Part shown: positions 1 to 7,601 of the stretch, one piece after another
How the letters are laid out: every line of letters starts with the position of its first letter
Position numbering within the stretch: position 1 is the first letter of the stretch
Assembly: GCA_946539105.1 (NCBI GenBank)
Contig: CAMNHG010000044.1
Location: 1-10,864, forward strand
Source: an uncultured Clostridia bacterium
GTDB lineage: Bacteria; Bacillota; Clostridia; Oscillospirales; Acutalibacteraceae
DNA length: 10,864 nucleotides
Reading direction: 5' to 3'
Notes under the pieces: generated by a model
Databases searched by the model: none
Seen by the model: the letters and a program-made list of their open reading frames with translations, nothing else
Told to the model about the DNA's origin: nothing
Translations under genes and position numbers: made by a program

Positions 1-7
1 TGACTTA

Positions 8-3000
8 TCATAAAACACCAAAGTATTTTTCAAAAAAAGCCTTCAACTTCTCAATAACCGTTTGCTTCTTCTCCGCGCGGTTGGAGTTGCCTCCAAATCG
101 GCGCATAGGGGGAAGGAGGCTGTCGATACCGACGCCGGTGGTTTTAAGTTCACCGTCGCGGAAAGCGTTGTCAACAAACTTCTTTGTTTCGTCTGCTTTA
201 AGATTTTCTTCCGTGATGATGACGTCGATTTCTTTCTCCTTCTGCTCCTTGACGAACGTGCGCCAGTCGTCAAAAACATCGTCCATCTCGTTAACATTAG
301 CGATGAAGGTTTCAATCAGCTCCTTCTTACTTCGCAACTCGGAGCTGGCGTCTACCGCACGGCGGATATCGACCACAATCTCCTTATCCTCGCAGTTGCC
401 ATCCTTATATTTTTTGACAAGCATGAGGATATAGTCAATGTTAATCTCAATCTGCTTGATGAGCTCAACCTCAAAGACAATATCTTTTGTGATGTCCTCC
501 TTATCGCCGTCCTTTTTCTTTTTCCACTCGTCACGCAAATCCTGATATCTGCCGAGATATGTCTGCAAATCACGTTCGGAGATTTTCTCTTTTCCTGCAA
601 ACTCATCAAAGGACAACAAAAGATTTCGCATACGGAGCAAAGCACCAAACAGCAGAATAAAATCACGCTGATTCTTTTCGCCGATGATAGCAGGCTCGGA
701 CAACGGGAACCTTTCAAAAAGCTCGTTAATCATATCCGTATATCCGGGCTTTGGCTTTCCCTTATCGTCCACGTAACCGTAGTAGTAATCCTTGAAGCCT
801 TTGAGCAGTACCACACCGCCGGCTTCTCTGTTGCCGAAGAGCGCAATAGCGTCTTCAACGCGCTTCTGCAAACGGCGGAAGCATACGATATTACCAAAAG
901 TCTTAATCTTGTTCAGAATTCGGTTAGTACGGGAGAACGCCTGAATCAGTCCGTGGTATTTCAGATTTTTGTCCACCCAGAGCGTATTCAGCGTGGTCGC
1001 GTCAAAGCCGGTGAGGAACATATTGACCACGATAAGCAGGTCAATTTCTTTGTTCTTCATCCTCAACGACAAATCCTTGTAATAACTCTGGAAACCGTCA
1101 TTATCGGTGCTGTAATTCGTGTTGAATAGCTTGTTATAATCATTTATCGCCATCTCGAGAAAATCGCGTGAGCTTTGGTCAAGCCCAGCGGTGCTCTCGG
1201 GATTTTCTTCGTCCAGAAGGCTGTCGTCAACCTCCTCGTTGGCGGCATAGCTGAATATCGTCGCAATCCTCAGTTTTTTGGTTGGGTCAGCTTCCATTTG
1301 CTTTTTGAATTCGTTATAATAAAGCTTTGCCATCGGGACAGACGCGACCGTAAAGATGGAGTTGAAGCCGCTTATTCTCTGTTTCTGCTTAATCTCCTCC
1401 ACAGCGCCGTTCTTTGCCGTTGCGACCTCATTTACATTTGTCAGCACATTGTAAACGTAGGTTTTATCTCCCCGGTAGGTCTTTTGGTCAAAGTGGTCGA
1501 GGATATATTTCGTCACCAGTTCAATACGCTCAGGTGCCATAAAGGGCTTTTCACGGTCAATATCGTGCACCTTTTTATCGTCAATGTCCGGCTCCGCATC
1601 CATCGTCTTAATGTAGTCCACACGGAAGGGCAGAACATTCTTGTCGTTAATTGCGTCAACAATCGTGTAGGTGTGCAGCTTATCGCCGAAGGTCTGCTCA
1701 GTGGTGGCGAAATGCGGATTCTTCACATGACCTGCATTAGCAGGGAAGATAGGCGTACCGGTGAAACCGAACATATGATATTTTTTGAAGTTTTTGACGA
1801 TAGCGGCGTGCATATCTCCGAACTGACTGCGATGGCATTCGTCAAAGATAATGACAATGTGTTTTTGATAAACCTCGTGACCTTTATTTTTCGCTATGAA
1901 CGTTGAAAGCTTTTGAATCGTCGTGATGATAATTCGCGCGTCGTCGTTCTCCAACTGCTTTTTCAGGATTGCGGTTGAAGTATTGCTGTTAGCGGCGCCC
2001 TTCTCGAAACGGTCATATTCCTTCATGGTCTGGTAGTCGAGGTCTTTTCTGTCCACGACAAACAGCACCTTGTCAATGCCGGGTAGCTGTGAAGCAAGGC
2101 GTGCGGTCTTAAAGCTCGTCAGCGTTTTGCCGGAGCCTGTCGTATGCCAGATATAGCCGCCGCCCTCGATAGAGCCGTACTTCTTATAATTGGTTGCCAC
2201 TTCAATGCGGTTGAGAATTCGCTCGGTGGCGGTGATTTGATACGGGCGCATAACCATCAGCATATTCTCACTGGTGAAAATACAGTAACGTGTCAGGATA
2301 TTGAGGATGGTATGCTTTGAGAAAAACGTCTTGGTAAAATCGACCAAGTCGGGAATGATACGGTTGTTCGCGTCAGCCCAGAACGAGGTAAACTCAAAGC
2401 TGTTAGAACTCTTGCTCTTTTTCTTGGTTGCATTTGCTTCGTGAACAGCGTTCCAACGGGTGGTGTTGGAATAATACTTTGTGTTTGAACCGTTGGAGAT
2501 AACGAAAATCTGCACATACTCAAACAGTCCGCTGCCGGCAAAGAAACTGTCGCGTTGATAGCGGTCAATCTGGTTGAACGCCTCGCGGATGGCAACGCCG
2601 CGGCGTTTGAGTTCAATATGTACCATCGGCAGACCGTTGACAAGGATAGTCACGTCATAGCGGTTATCGTGCTTAGCACCCTCGCTTTTGCTGACCTCAT
2701 ACTGGTTGATGACCTGCACAAAGTTGTTATGGATATTCTTCTTGTCAATCAGCAAAATGTTCTTGCCTGTGCCGTCGTCACGGCGCAGAACCTGCACATA
2801 GTCCTCCTGTAAACGCCTCGCCTTTTCAGCGATACCGACGTTAGAATTGGCGATACAGTCAGAGAAAAAGCGCGTCCATTCGCTGTCCGAGAATGTATAG
2901 TTGTTCAGCTTTTCGAGCTGAGTGCGAAGATTGCGTTTCAATTCATCCTCGGTGTGAATCTGCAAGTATTCATATCCCTGCGCTTGGAGCATACGAATAA

Positions 3001-3115
3001 GCTCCGCCTCAAGCTGTGCCTCGGTTTGATAGCTCTTGGCGTTTTGCTCAACGGGAGTGTATTCGGTTACGACAGTGTTTTCTTTTGATTCGGTTACGAT
3101 GTTAAAGTATGACAT
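8..3115 (-). CDS. hsdR: Type I restriction enzyme R subunit (HsdR), EcoR124-like
   Basis: This is the ATP-dependent translocase and endonuclease subunit of a type I restriction enzyme. It binds the M2S methyltransferase, pumps DNA and cuts far from the unmodified target. With the ATG at 3115 the protein has 1035 residues. The N-terminal PD-(D/E)xK nuclease shows D154, E168-L-K170 and the QxxxY motif Q182-Y186. From memory, EcoR124I HsdR (about 1038 aa) has D151/E165/K167, so the match in spacing is close. Helicase motifs follow: Walker A GSGKT at 327-331, DECH at 425-428, TGTP at 452-455, motif V (LTGFDA) near 701-706 and motif VI (QAFSRTNR) at 725-732. A helical C-terminus follows. No frameshift or missing catalytic residue is seen. 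The ATG lies 5 bases after the upstream stop, with GGTGA five bases before it. In-frame TTG (3127) and GTG (3124) codons are less likely starts. The gene is GC-richer than its upstream neighbours. Confidence 0.97.
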   Translation of the reverse strand: MSYFNIVTESKENTVVTEYTPVEQNAKSYQTEAQLEAELIRMLQAQGYEYLQIHTEDELKRNLRTQLEKLNNYTFSDSEWTRFFSDCIANSNVGIAEKARRLQEDYVQVLRRDDGTGKNILLIDKKNIHNNFVQVINQYEVSKSEGAKHDNRYDVTILVNGLPMVHIELKRRGVAIREAFNQIDRYQRDSFFAGSGLFEYVQIFVISNGSNTKYYSNTTRWNAVHEANATKKKSKSSNSFEFTSFWADANNRIIPDLVDFTKTFFSKHTILNILTRYCIFTSENMLMVMRPYQITATERILNRIEVATNYKKYGSIEGGGYIWHTTGSGKTLTSFKTARLASQLPGIDKVLFVVDRKDLDYQTMKEYDRFEKGAANSNTSTAILKKQLENDDARIIITTIQKLSTFIAKNKGHEVYQKHIVIIFDECHRSQFGDMHAAIVKNFKKYHMFGFTGTPIFPANAGHVKNPHFATTEQTFGDKLHTYTIVDAINDKNVLPFRVDYIKTMDAEPDIDDKKVHDIDREKPFMAPERIELVTKYILDHFDQKTYRGDKTYVYNVLTNVNEVATAKNGAVEEIKQKQRISGFNSIFTVASVPMAKLYYNEFKKQMEADPTKKLRIATIFSYAANEEVDDSLLDEENPESTAGLDQSSRDFLEMAINDYNKLFNTNYSTDNDGFQSYYKDLSLRMKNKEIDLLIVVNMFLTGFDATTLNTLWVDKNLKYHGLIQAFSRTNRILNKIKTFGNIVCFRRLQKRVEDAIALFGNREAGGVVLLKGFKDYYYGYVDDKGKPKPGYTDMINELFERFPLSEPAIIGEKNQRDFILLFGALLRMRNLLLSFDEFAGKEKISERDLQTYLGRYQDLRDEWKKKKDGDKEDITKDIVFEVELIKQIEINIDYILMLVKKYKDGNCEDKEIVVDIRRAVDASSELRSKKELIETFIANVNEMDDVFDDWRTFVKEQKEKEIDVIITEENLKADETKKFVDNAFRDGELKTTGVGIDSLLPPMRRFGGNSNRAEKKQTVIEKLKAFFEKYFGVL

Positions 3116-3120
3116 AGCTA

Positions 3121-3879
3121 TCACCAAATTTCTTCATATGATCTCAAGTGTGTAAATGTAGGGCAATCGTTTCCGGAAACTATATTCATCAATTCCAGTT
3201 GATTGTCAATGATTTTGTACAGTACAAAATTATTGTAGTATATCGTAGTTAGATAGGTTTCGTAATCCGGTAATACCTTGCTGCGATACCGAAACGCACT
3301 AACAAAATCATTTTGCAAAGCTTTTGTCAATAATTCAATCTCATTTACGGGATGTTGATTTTCCGTAAAGCTAAACTCATAAGGATAGAACAACAATAAA
3401 TTTTTCTTGGTTTCTAATTTTTTCAGAAAAATCTGTATATCTTTTTCGTATGGCAATAAATCTGTATTGCTTCTGATCCTTTCTAAATCTTCCAATGATG
3501 TTTCACGGAGAGCAGCGTGCATTCTTGTAACTGTCATTTCTTTTTCTCTGTCAAGAAAACTTGCTTTGCTTTCATGGCTGATGGTTACACCATTCGTCAA
3601 TAAAGTATATTGATTAGAAAAATTGCTTGATGCTTTCATACGCGACTGGCTGGCAATCAGTTTGAAATCAATCCCATAATTGCCGGAATAAGCGTCGCAC
3701 TCCGCATGTGCCTGATCTCCCTGCCACACAAATTCTTTTGGATGTAGCTTTCTCATTTCTGTTGAATGATTCAAAAGCTCCACCATGTAGAATTCGTAAT
3801 TGCATAGGGGATCGTTTTTAACAAAGTTTCTGACTGTTACCGGAGCTTCAAGCATCCTCAGCATTAATTCAGGTTTCAC
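3121..3879 (-). CDS. Uncharacterised protein between hsdS and hsdR; possible PD-(D/E)xK-like fold
   Basis: I do not recognise this family. The protein is soluble, about 252 residues, with no signal peptide or membrane segment. The most suggestive region is residues 57-75, where E60 and D62 are followed, after a short turn, by the hydrophobic-flanked triplet D71-F72-K73 and a further strand-like stretch. This resembles the D...(D/E)xK arrangement of restriction-type nucleases. A conserved QxxxY-type helix is not obvious, so the assignment is a hypothesis. The C-terminal half is rich in aromatic and charged residues and looks mixed alpha/beta. The gene overlaps the end of hsdS, and hsdR begins 5 bases after its stop, so it is part of the operon. 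The GTG at 3879 has AGAGG nine bases upstream. A TTG at 3888 (255 aa) has no spacing from that site, and an ATG at 3864 has no ribosome site. Base composition is AT-rich like hsdS (18 G/C in 3421-3480). Alternatives are a restriction modulator or an independent defence factor. Confidence 0.8.
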   Translation of the reverse strand: MKPELMLRMLEAPVTVRNFVKNDPLCNYEFYMVELLNHSTEMRKLHPKEFVWQGDQAHAECDAYSGNYGIDFKLIASQSRMKASSNFSNQYTLLTNGVTISHESKASFLDREKEMTVTRMHAALRETSLEDLERIRSNTDLLPYEKDIQIFLKKLETKKNLLLFYPYEFSFTENQHPVNEIELLTKALQNDFVSAFRYRSKVLPDYETYLTTIYYNNFVLYKIIDNQLELMNIVSGNDCPTFTHLRSYEEIW

Positions 3880-5014
3880 TTGTTCCAACCTCTTTAAAAG
3901 TTAATAGTTTATCTCTGTAATATTCATACTGTTTTTGCCGGGCTTCGATTTCGGCAGGCAAGCCAATATTCAGATCGCAACAGATTGCTTCAAAGTTATC
4001 TAATACATTGACTATTCTTTCTTGGACTTCAATATTTGGAACAGGTAATTGTAATTCTTTCAACTGACCTGCTGTTATCAGCGGTTGACCACCGCCTTTG
4101 GCGAATTGATTAAGGCTTTTATTGACTAAATAATGATAAATATACTTTATCGAATAACCTGTTTTTATATCTATTATCAGCGTATTATCAGATACGTCAT
4201 ATTCACCGTCTGCTATATGTACATATCCGGCATTTGCCCCAACACGCGCAACTAATATTTGTTTTTTGCTAAATACAGGAACATTGGTTTTTGCGATTAT
4301 TCCAGTTGAGCCATAAACAGGATACTTTCCGCTTTCTGATCTGTTTTTATTTTTGCCCGAAGCTATAGAATCAGACACATCTTTTAGCTTTTTCATTTCT
4401 ACATTTGTATTAAATGTCAGCAGATTATTCCTATAATACTCATACTGTTTCTTTCTGTTGGTAAGCTCTGTGGTAAGCTTCGTAGTAAGCTCTGTGGTAA
4501 GCTCCGTGAACTTGTCCAAAATCCTGACAATCTCAGTCTGCACTTCAAGCGGAGGGATAGGACAAACATATCTCATTACAGCTGCTTTATCACCTCTGGG
4601 CATTTTAGCACCTTTTGAATTTTGTATATCATAAAAGAAAAACTTTTCTGATGATAGAACATAATACAAGAATTGGGGAATAACTATTGTTTTATCATTT
4701 ATATGAATAGTTAATACATCGCCATTGGTTCCACCATTACAATCAGCAAGCCATATTTTTCTTAAGTAAGGGCGAATGTTTCCGATTAAAATATCATCAC
4801 GTTCAAATGCTATTACTACATCAGTGTTTGGCAAAGAAGCGGCTGTTGTTCTTCCGGTTTTGTTCTGCAAAAGGTTTTCAACCCCGATATACTCATCAAC
4901 AGTAATATTAGTTATTGGAATTCTTGCTTTAGAGTATTCAGCAATTTCGCCAAGCGATTTATGTTCCACCCCATTTGGGCAAAGCTGTTCAATTAATTGT
5001 TCGAGCTTAGTCAT
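3869..5014 (-). CDS. hsdS: Type I restriction-modification specificity subunit (HsdS)
   Basis: HsdS chooses the bipartite DNA target for both methylation and cleavage and holds the HsdM and HsdR subunits together. The 381-residue protein has the usual two-fold design: target recognition domain 1 (about 15-150), a central conserved helix (about 153-200), target recognition domain 2 (about 205-325) and a distal conserved helix (about 326-375). The two conserved helices are repeats of each other, each ending in a KQYEYYR..LLTF motif (189-201 and 361-373). Residues 170-185 are four tandem TELT-like units (TELT, TELT, TKLT, TELT), placed where EcoR124-family HsdS carries TAEL repeats. Known work on EcoR124I and its relative shows that two versus three such units changes the target spacer from 6 to 7 bases. 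AGGTG lies five bases before the ATG. The upstream gene ends 11 bases earlier. GC is low (16 G/C in 4141-4200), as is usual for exchangeable hsdS genes. The target sequence cannot be read from the protein by eye. Confidence 0.96.
   Translation of the reverse strand: MTKLEQLIEQLCPNGVEHKSLGEIAEYSKARIPITNITVDEYIGVENLLQNKTGRTTAASLPNTDVVIAFERDDILIGNIRPYLRKIWLADCNGGTNGDVLTIHINDKTIVIPQFLYYVLSSEKFFFYDIQNSKGAKMPRGDKAAVMRYVCPIPPLEVQTEIVRILDKFTELTTELTTKLTTELTNRKKQYEYYRNNLLTFNTNVEMKKLKDVSDSIASGKNKNRSESGKYPVYGSTGIIAKTNVPVFSKKQILVARVGANAGYVHIADGEYDVSDNTLIIDIKTGYSIKYIYHYLVNKSLNQFAKGGGQPLITAGQLKELQLPVPNIEVQERIVNVLDNFEAICCDLNIGLPAEIEARQKQYEYYRDKLLTFKEVGTSET
3918..3934. repeat. Direct repeat copy 1 in hsdS (distal conserved helix)
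   Basis: This 17-base stretch matches 4434-4450 at 16 of 17 positions in the same orientation. It encodes the KQYEYYR motif of the distal conserved helix. The two copies bracket target recognition domain 2 and reflect the internal duplication of HsdS. Confidence 0.75.
4434..4450. repeat. Direct repeat copy 2 in hsdS (central conserved helix)
   Basis: This is the partner of 3918-3934, differing at one base and lying 516 bases away. It encodes the KQYEYYR motif at the end of the central helix, just after the TELT repeats in the coding direction. Such repeats can support exchange of whole recognition domains by homologous recombination. Confidence 0.75.
4461..4508. repeat. Four tandem 12-bp repeats in hsdS (TELT units)
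   Basis: On the plus strand the units are gtaagctctgtg (4461), gtaagcttcgta (4473), gtaagctctgtg (4485) and gtaagctccgtg (4497). Units 1 and 3 are identical and the others differ from them at one to three bases. Read on the coding strand they give four consecutive TELT-like tetrapeptides. Because 12 is a multiple of three, gain or loss of a unit keeps the reading frame and changes only the length of the central HsdS helix. Confidence 0.93.
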
Positions 5015-5025
5015 ATTTTCACCTG

Positions 5026-5685
5026 CTAAAGCTTTATTTGATTTAATATATTTCTTTCTGCACTTGTATTTACTATATCCGAATAAAGATTATCTATCCT
5101 ATCTACAATTTCAGAAACATCTTGTTCCGGGTCAGTAAAGTACATTTCTGATAACTCTTTACCAGTTTGTTCAGCTAATTTCTTTTCGATTTCATATGCT
5201 GCTAACGAAGTATTATAAAATAGAGCATTAAGTAAATCGCAATAGCATAAACAAAACTTCTTAAACTGTTTTGCGGATTCACCAGTAAAAATCAGCTCCG
5301 TTTCCAATGCAACTCTATGTAACCACACGCATTTTTCGTTAAACGCTATGCGATTATCAAAATTAAGCGGATTGTCAACAACATGCTCTACATCTTTTAA
5401 AAATGTTGTTTCAAGGTAATAGCCACAATATATTTCCCAAGTGAAGTTTTGCTTATCAAGTGATGTAATAACGTTTCTTGAGTTTTTATACTGAGATAAG
5501 AGTGATTCTATGATATGATAATTATTTAGTCGTCTATCAAATAAATGCTGCTTGTTGCTAAGTTCTGTTTGCTTTTTTGTTTGCTTAATAGCTATTATCG
5601 ATATAATAATTGCAACTACCGACAAAAAAATCTCAGCTCCAACTTTGATTATCTCAAACCAATTTATAGCTATAGTGTTTTGCAT
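5026..5685 (-). CDS. Membrane-anchored protein of unknown function between hsdM and hsdS
   Basis: I do not recognise a named family. The protein has about 219 residues. A single hydrophobic helix at residues 13-33 (rich in Ile, Val and Ala) is followed by a Lys/Gln-rich stretch at 35-46, which by the positive-inside rule puts the bulk of the protein in the cytoplasm. A LFDRRLNNY segment at 48-56 begins a mostly helical cytosolic region. Small proteins built as one N-terminal helix plus a cytosolic FDRR-type helical domain are common among uncharacterised accessory genes, but no activity can be assigned. The hsdM stop codon overlaps a run of three ATGs (5691, 5688, 5685). Only the third has proper spacing (6 bases) from GAGGG, so it is chosen. 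hsdS follows 11 bases after the stop. Composition is AT-rich (19 G/C in 5221-5280), unlike hsdM directly upstream. It may be cargo that gained entry to the operon, or a membrane-localising or guarding factor for the restriction complex. Both ideas are speculative. Confidence 0.82.
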   Translation of the reverse strand: MQNTIAINWFEIIKVGAEIFLSVVAIIISIIAIKQTKKQTELSNKQHLFDRRLNNYHIIESLLSQYKNSRNVITSLDKQNFTWEIYCGYYLETTFLKDVEHVVDNPLNFDNRIAFNEKCVWLHRVALETELIFTGESAKQFKKFCLCYCDLLNALFYNTSLAAYEIEKKLAEQTGKELSEMYFTDPEQDVSEIVDRIDNLYSDIVNTSAERNILNQIKL

Positions 5686-5687
5686 CA

Positions 5688-7250
5688 TCATCCCTCTATC
5701 TCCGCAATTATCTTATCTATCTCCATTCTGAGGACTTCCTCGCGTTTGACGATCTCTGCGATCTCGGCGTTGAGCTTTTTGATGTCGATTACCTCGCGCG
5801 TGTCTTCCTGCTCGACGTAAGTGGAAACGGACAGATTAAAGTCGTTTTCCTTTACCTCTTCAAACGGTGCAAGGTGAGCGAAGTGTTCCTTTTCCTCCCT
5901 CAAACTGAATGCGTCCACAATCGCGGCGATATTGTCCTCGGTCAGCTTGTTGTTGTTCGTCACCTTGACGCATTCCTTCGTCGCGTCGATGAACAGCACG
6001 CTGTTGTCGGTCTTGGACTTTTTCAGAACCATAATGCAGGTGGCTATGGGAGTGCCGAAAAACAGGTTACTCGGAAGCTGGATAATGCAGTCGATAAAGT
6101 TGTTTTCTACCAGATATTTGCGGATTTTCTTTTCAGCGCCGCCGCGGTACATAATGCCCGGGAAACAGACAATCGCCGCCGTGCCGTTGGTCGCAAGCCA
6201 AGAAAGTGAATGCATAATGAACGCCATGTCTGCCTTGCTCTTGGGCGCGAGTACGCCTGCCGGAGAAAATCTCGGGTCGTTAATGAGAACCGGGTTGTCG
6301 TCGCCAACCCACTTAATTGAATAAGGCGGATTGCTGACAATCACTTCAAACGGTTCGTCGTCCCAGTGCTGCGGACTGATAAGCGTGTCCTCATTGGCTA
6401 TGTCAAACTTATCAAAGCTGATATCGTGCAGGAACATATTGATACGGCAGAGGTTATAGGTTGTCAGGTTGATTTCCTGACCGTAGAAACCTTGACGGAT
6501 ATTATCCTTGCCGAGAACCTTGGCGGCTTTCAGCAGCAACGAACCCGAACCGCAGGCAGGGTCATAGACCTTGTTGACCTCCGTTTTGCCGACCACCGCA
6601 AGGCGCGTCAGCAGCTCCGAAACCTCCTGCGGCGTGAAGAACTCACCGCCCGACTTGCCGGCGTTAGACGCGTACATACTCATGAGAAACTCATACGCGT
6701 CACCGAACGCGTCAATGGTGTTGTCCTGATAGTTGCCGAGCTTCATATCGCCGACGCCGTTCATCAGCTTGACCAGCTTGTCATTGCGCTTGGCAACCGT
6801 TGCGCCGAGCTTGTTGGAGTTTACATCGAGGTCGTCGAACAAGCCCGAAAAATCGTCCTCACTCTCGCTGCCTTTGGCTGAGTTTTCGATATTATTGAAC
6901 ACACGCTCCAAAGTTTCGTTGAGGTTTTCATCGTCCTTTGCACGCGCCCGAACATTAACAAACAGCTCGCTCGGAAGAATGAAAAAGCCCTTTTCCTGAA
7001 CCAAGCCATCACGCGCGCCTTCTGCTTCTTCATCAGGTAGCTGCGCGTAATCAAATTCGGTATCTCCCGCGGCGCGTTCGCCGTCGTTTATGTAGTTTGT
7101 CAAATTCTCCGAAATGTAGCGGTAGAACATCATACCGAGAACATATTGCTTAAAGTCCCAGCCATCTACCGAGCCGCGCAAATCATCCGCAATGCTCCAT
7201 ATCGCTTTGTGCAGCTCCTCGCGCTCCTGTTCTTTTCTAATATCAGCCAT
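5688..7250 (-). CDS. hsdM: Type I restriction-modification DNA methyltransferase subunit (HsdM)
   Basis: This is the S-adenosylmethionine-dependent N6-adenine methyltransferase of the type I system. Two copies join one HsdS to protect host target sites, and the same complex recruits HsdR. The protein has 520 residues, the length I recall for EcoR124I HsdM. The N-terminal helical domain covers about 1-140. The catalytic domain shows a motif X-like GGEFFTP at 201-207, the cofactor-binding motif I DPACGSG at 230-236 and the catalytic NPPY at 307-310, all intact. A C-terminal charged helix (about 488-519) is the expected contact region with HsdS. The ATG is preceded by GGAGGGG at four bases. It is the first gene of the operon, with a TATAAT box about 63 bases upstream. 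The gene is GC-rich (36 G/C in 6541-6600), and composition drops sharply after its stop. The stop overlaps the start region of the next gene, which suggests translational coupling. Confidence 0.97.
   Translation of the reverse strand: MADIRKEQEREELHKAIWSIADDLRGSVDGWDFKQYVLGMMFYRYISENLTNYINDGERAAGDTEFDYAQLPDEEAEGARDGLVQEKGFFILPSELFVNVRARAKDDENLNETLERVFNNIENSAKGSESEDDFSGLFDDLDVNSNKLGATVAKRNDKLVKLMNGVGDMKLGNYQDNTIDAFGDAYEFLMSMYASNAGKSGGEFFTPQEVSELLTRLAVVGKTEVNKVYDPACGSGSLLLKAAKVLGKDNIRQGFYGQEINLTTYNLCRINMFLHDISFDKFDIANEDTLISPQHWDDEPFEVIVSNPPYSIKWVGDDNPVLINDPRFSPAGVLAPKSKADMAFIMHSLSWLATNGTAAIVCFPGIMYRGGAEKKIRKYLVENNFIDCIIQLPSNLFFGTPIATCIMVLKKSKTDNSVLFIDATKECVKVTNNNKLTEDNIAAIVDAFSLREEKEHFAHLAPFEEVKENDFNLSVSTYVEQEDTREVIDIKKLNAEIAEIVKREEVLRMEIDKIIAEIEG
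5692..5696 (-). promoter_or_regulatory. Ribosome binding site that selects the third ATG of the 219-aa gene
   Basis: GAGGG on the minus strand lies inside the last codons of hsdM. It touches the first of three consecutive ATG codons and is 6 bases from the third (5685), which therefore has the best spacing. The hsdM stop is embedded in the same ATGATGATG run, a typical stop-start coupling arrangement. Confidence 0.6.
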
Positions 7251-7312
7251 TTTGCCCCTCCGTTTTGATATTTGATAAGTTTAACCTTTGAAGCAGATAC
7301 TTTTATATATTT

Positions 7313-7318
7313 ATTATA
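7313..7318 (-). promoter_or_regulatory. Probable -10 box of the hsd operon promoter
   Basis: A perfect TATAAT on the minus strand lies 62 bases before the hsdM start in AT-rich DNA. This would give a leader of about 55 bases. At 17 bases upstream the hexamer is TTTCGT, a poor -35, so the promoter is either weak or needs an activator. It is the only convincing -10 in the correct place, but the assignment rests on one box. Confidence 0.45.
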
Positions 7319-7388
7319 CACTGTTTTATTTAAAAACGAAATACTGATTTTTAACTTTTTGAGTTTACAGGCAAATGATTTAGTATTA

Positions 7389-7413
7389 AGTCAATTTATC
7401 GATTGAATTGACT
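7389..7413. promoter_or_regulatory. Perfect inverted repeat in the divergent region, operator-like
   Basis: AGTCAATT at 7389-7396 and AATTGACT at 7406-7413 are exact reverse complements separated by 9 bases, with ATCGAT in the spacer. No T-run follows, so it is not a terminator. Its place between the two divergent promoters fits a binding site for a dimeric regulator. No regulator gene is present in the window, so the role is inferred. Confidence 0.45.
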
Positions 7414-7510
7414 GCTTTGGAAAGACCAATGCTTGTAAGCTTATTGCTTTTATATAAAAAATTGGTACTAAATTTGTGCGAAAAGTATACGGGAATGTCG
7501 TATTCTGTTG

Positions 7511-7539
7511 TTGATAACCTGTCCTATGTATGATATAAT
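7511..7539 (+). promoter_or_regulatory. Extended -10 promoter of the two-gene rightward operon
   Basis: TTGATA at 7511-7516 is followed, after exactly 17 bases, by TATAAT at 7534-7539, with TG at 7531-7532 giving an extended -10 (TGnTATAAT). This is close to the vegetative sigma consensus, so strong basal transcription is expected unless repressed. The leader to the first gene would be about 60 bases. A short inverted repeat, ATACG...CGTAT at 7487-7503, lies just upstream of the -35. Confidence 0.8.
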
Positions 7540-7594
7540 AATATTGTATATATAACCTTTAGCGTGGATGAGAGTAAATAACCATTTGTTGTTT

Positions 7595-7601
7595 AAGGAG
7601 G
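7595..7601 (+). promoter_or_regulatory. Strong ribosome binding site fixing the start at 7607
   Basis: AAGGAGG lies five bases before the ATG at 7607. An in-frame ATG at 7568 would add 13 residues but has no ribosome site, so the shorter form is preferred. Confidence 0.85.

Noticed and set aside
62..1129. Long plus-strand open frame (about 355 codons) antisense to hsdR
   Set aside because: It lies wholly opposite the conserved C-terminal part of hsdR, has no convincing ribosome site, and its translation resembles no protein family. It is explained by codon structure of the real gene.
1175..1906. Plus-strand open frame (about 243 codons) antisense to the hsdR helicase domain
   Set aside because: The opposite strand carries intact helicase motifs of HsdR, and no promoter or ribosome site supports the antisense frame.
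4461..4508. CRISPR-like or transposon repeat
   Set aside because: The 12-bp units are contiguous with no spacers, stay in the hsdS frame, and encode the expected central helix.
6366..6881. Plus-strand open frame antisense to hsdM
   Set aside because: It runs opposite the methyltransferase catalytic domain (motif I lies within it), so it is a shadow frame.
7378..7473. Distant inverted repeat ATTTAGTA (7378-7385) and TACTAAAT (7466-7473)
   Set aside because: Eight-base AT-rich arms 80 bases apart are expected by chance in this composition and show no target-site or element structure.
7487..7503. Short inverted repeat ATACG-N7-CGTAT upstream of the rightward promoter
   Set aside because: The arms are only 5 bases and can arise by chance. 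Its position beside the -35 is suggestive, but it is not reported as a separate feature.
7568..7570. Upstream in-frame ATG as start of the 519-aa gene
   Set aside because: No ribosome binding site precedes it, while AAGGAGG is correctly spaced before the ATG at 7607.
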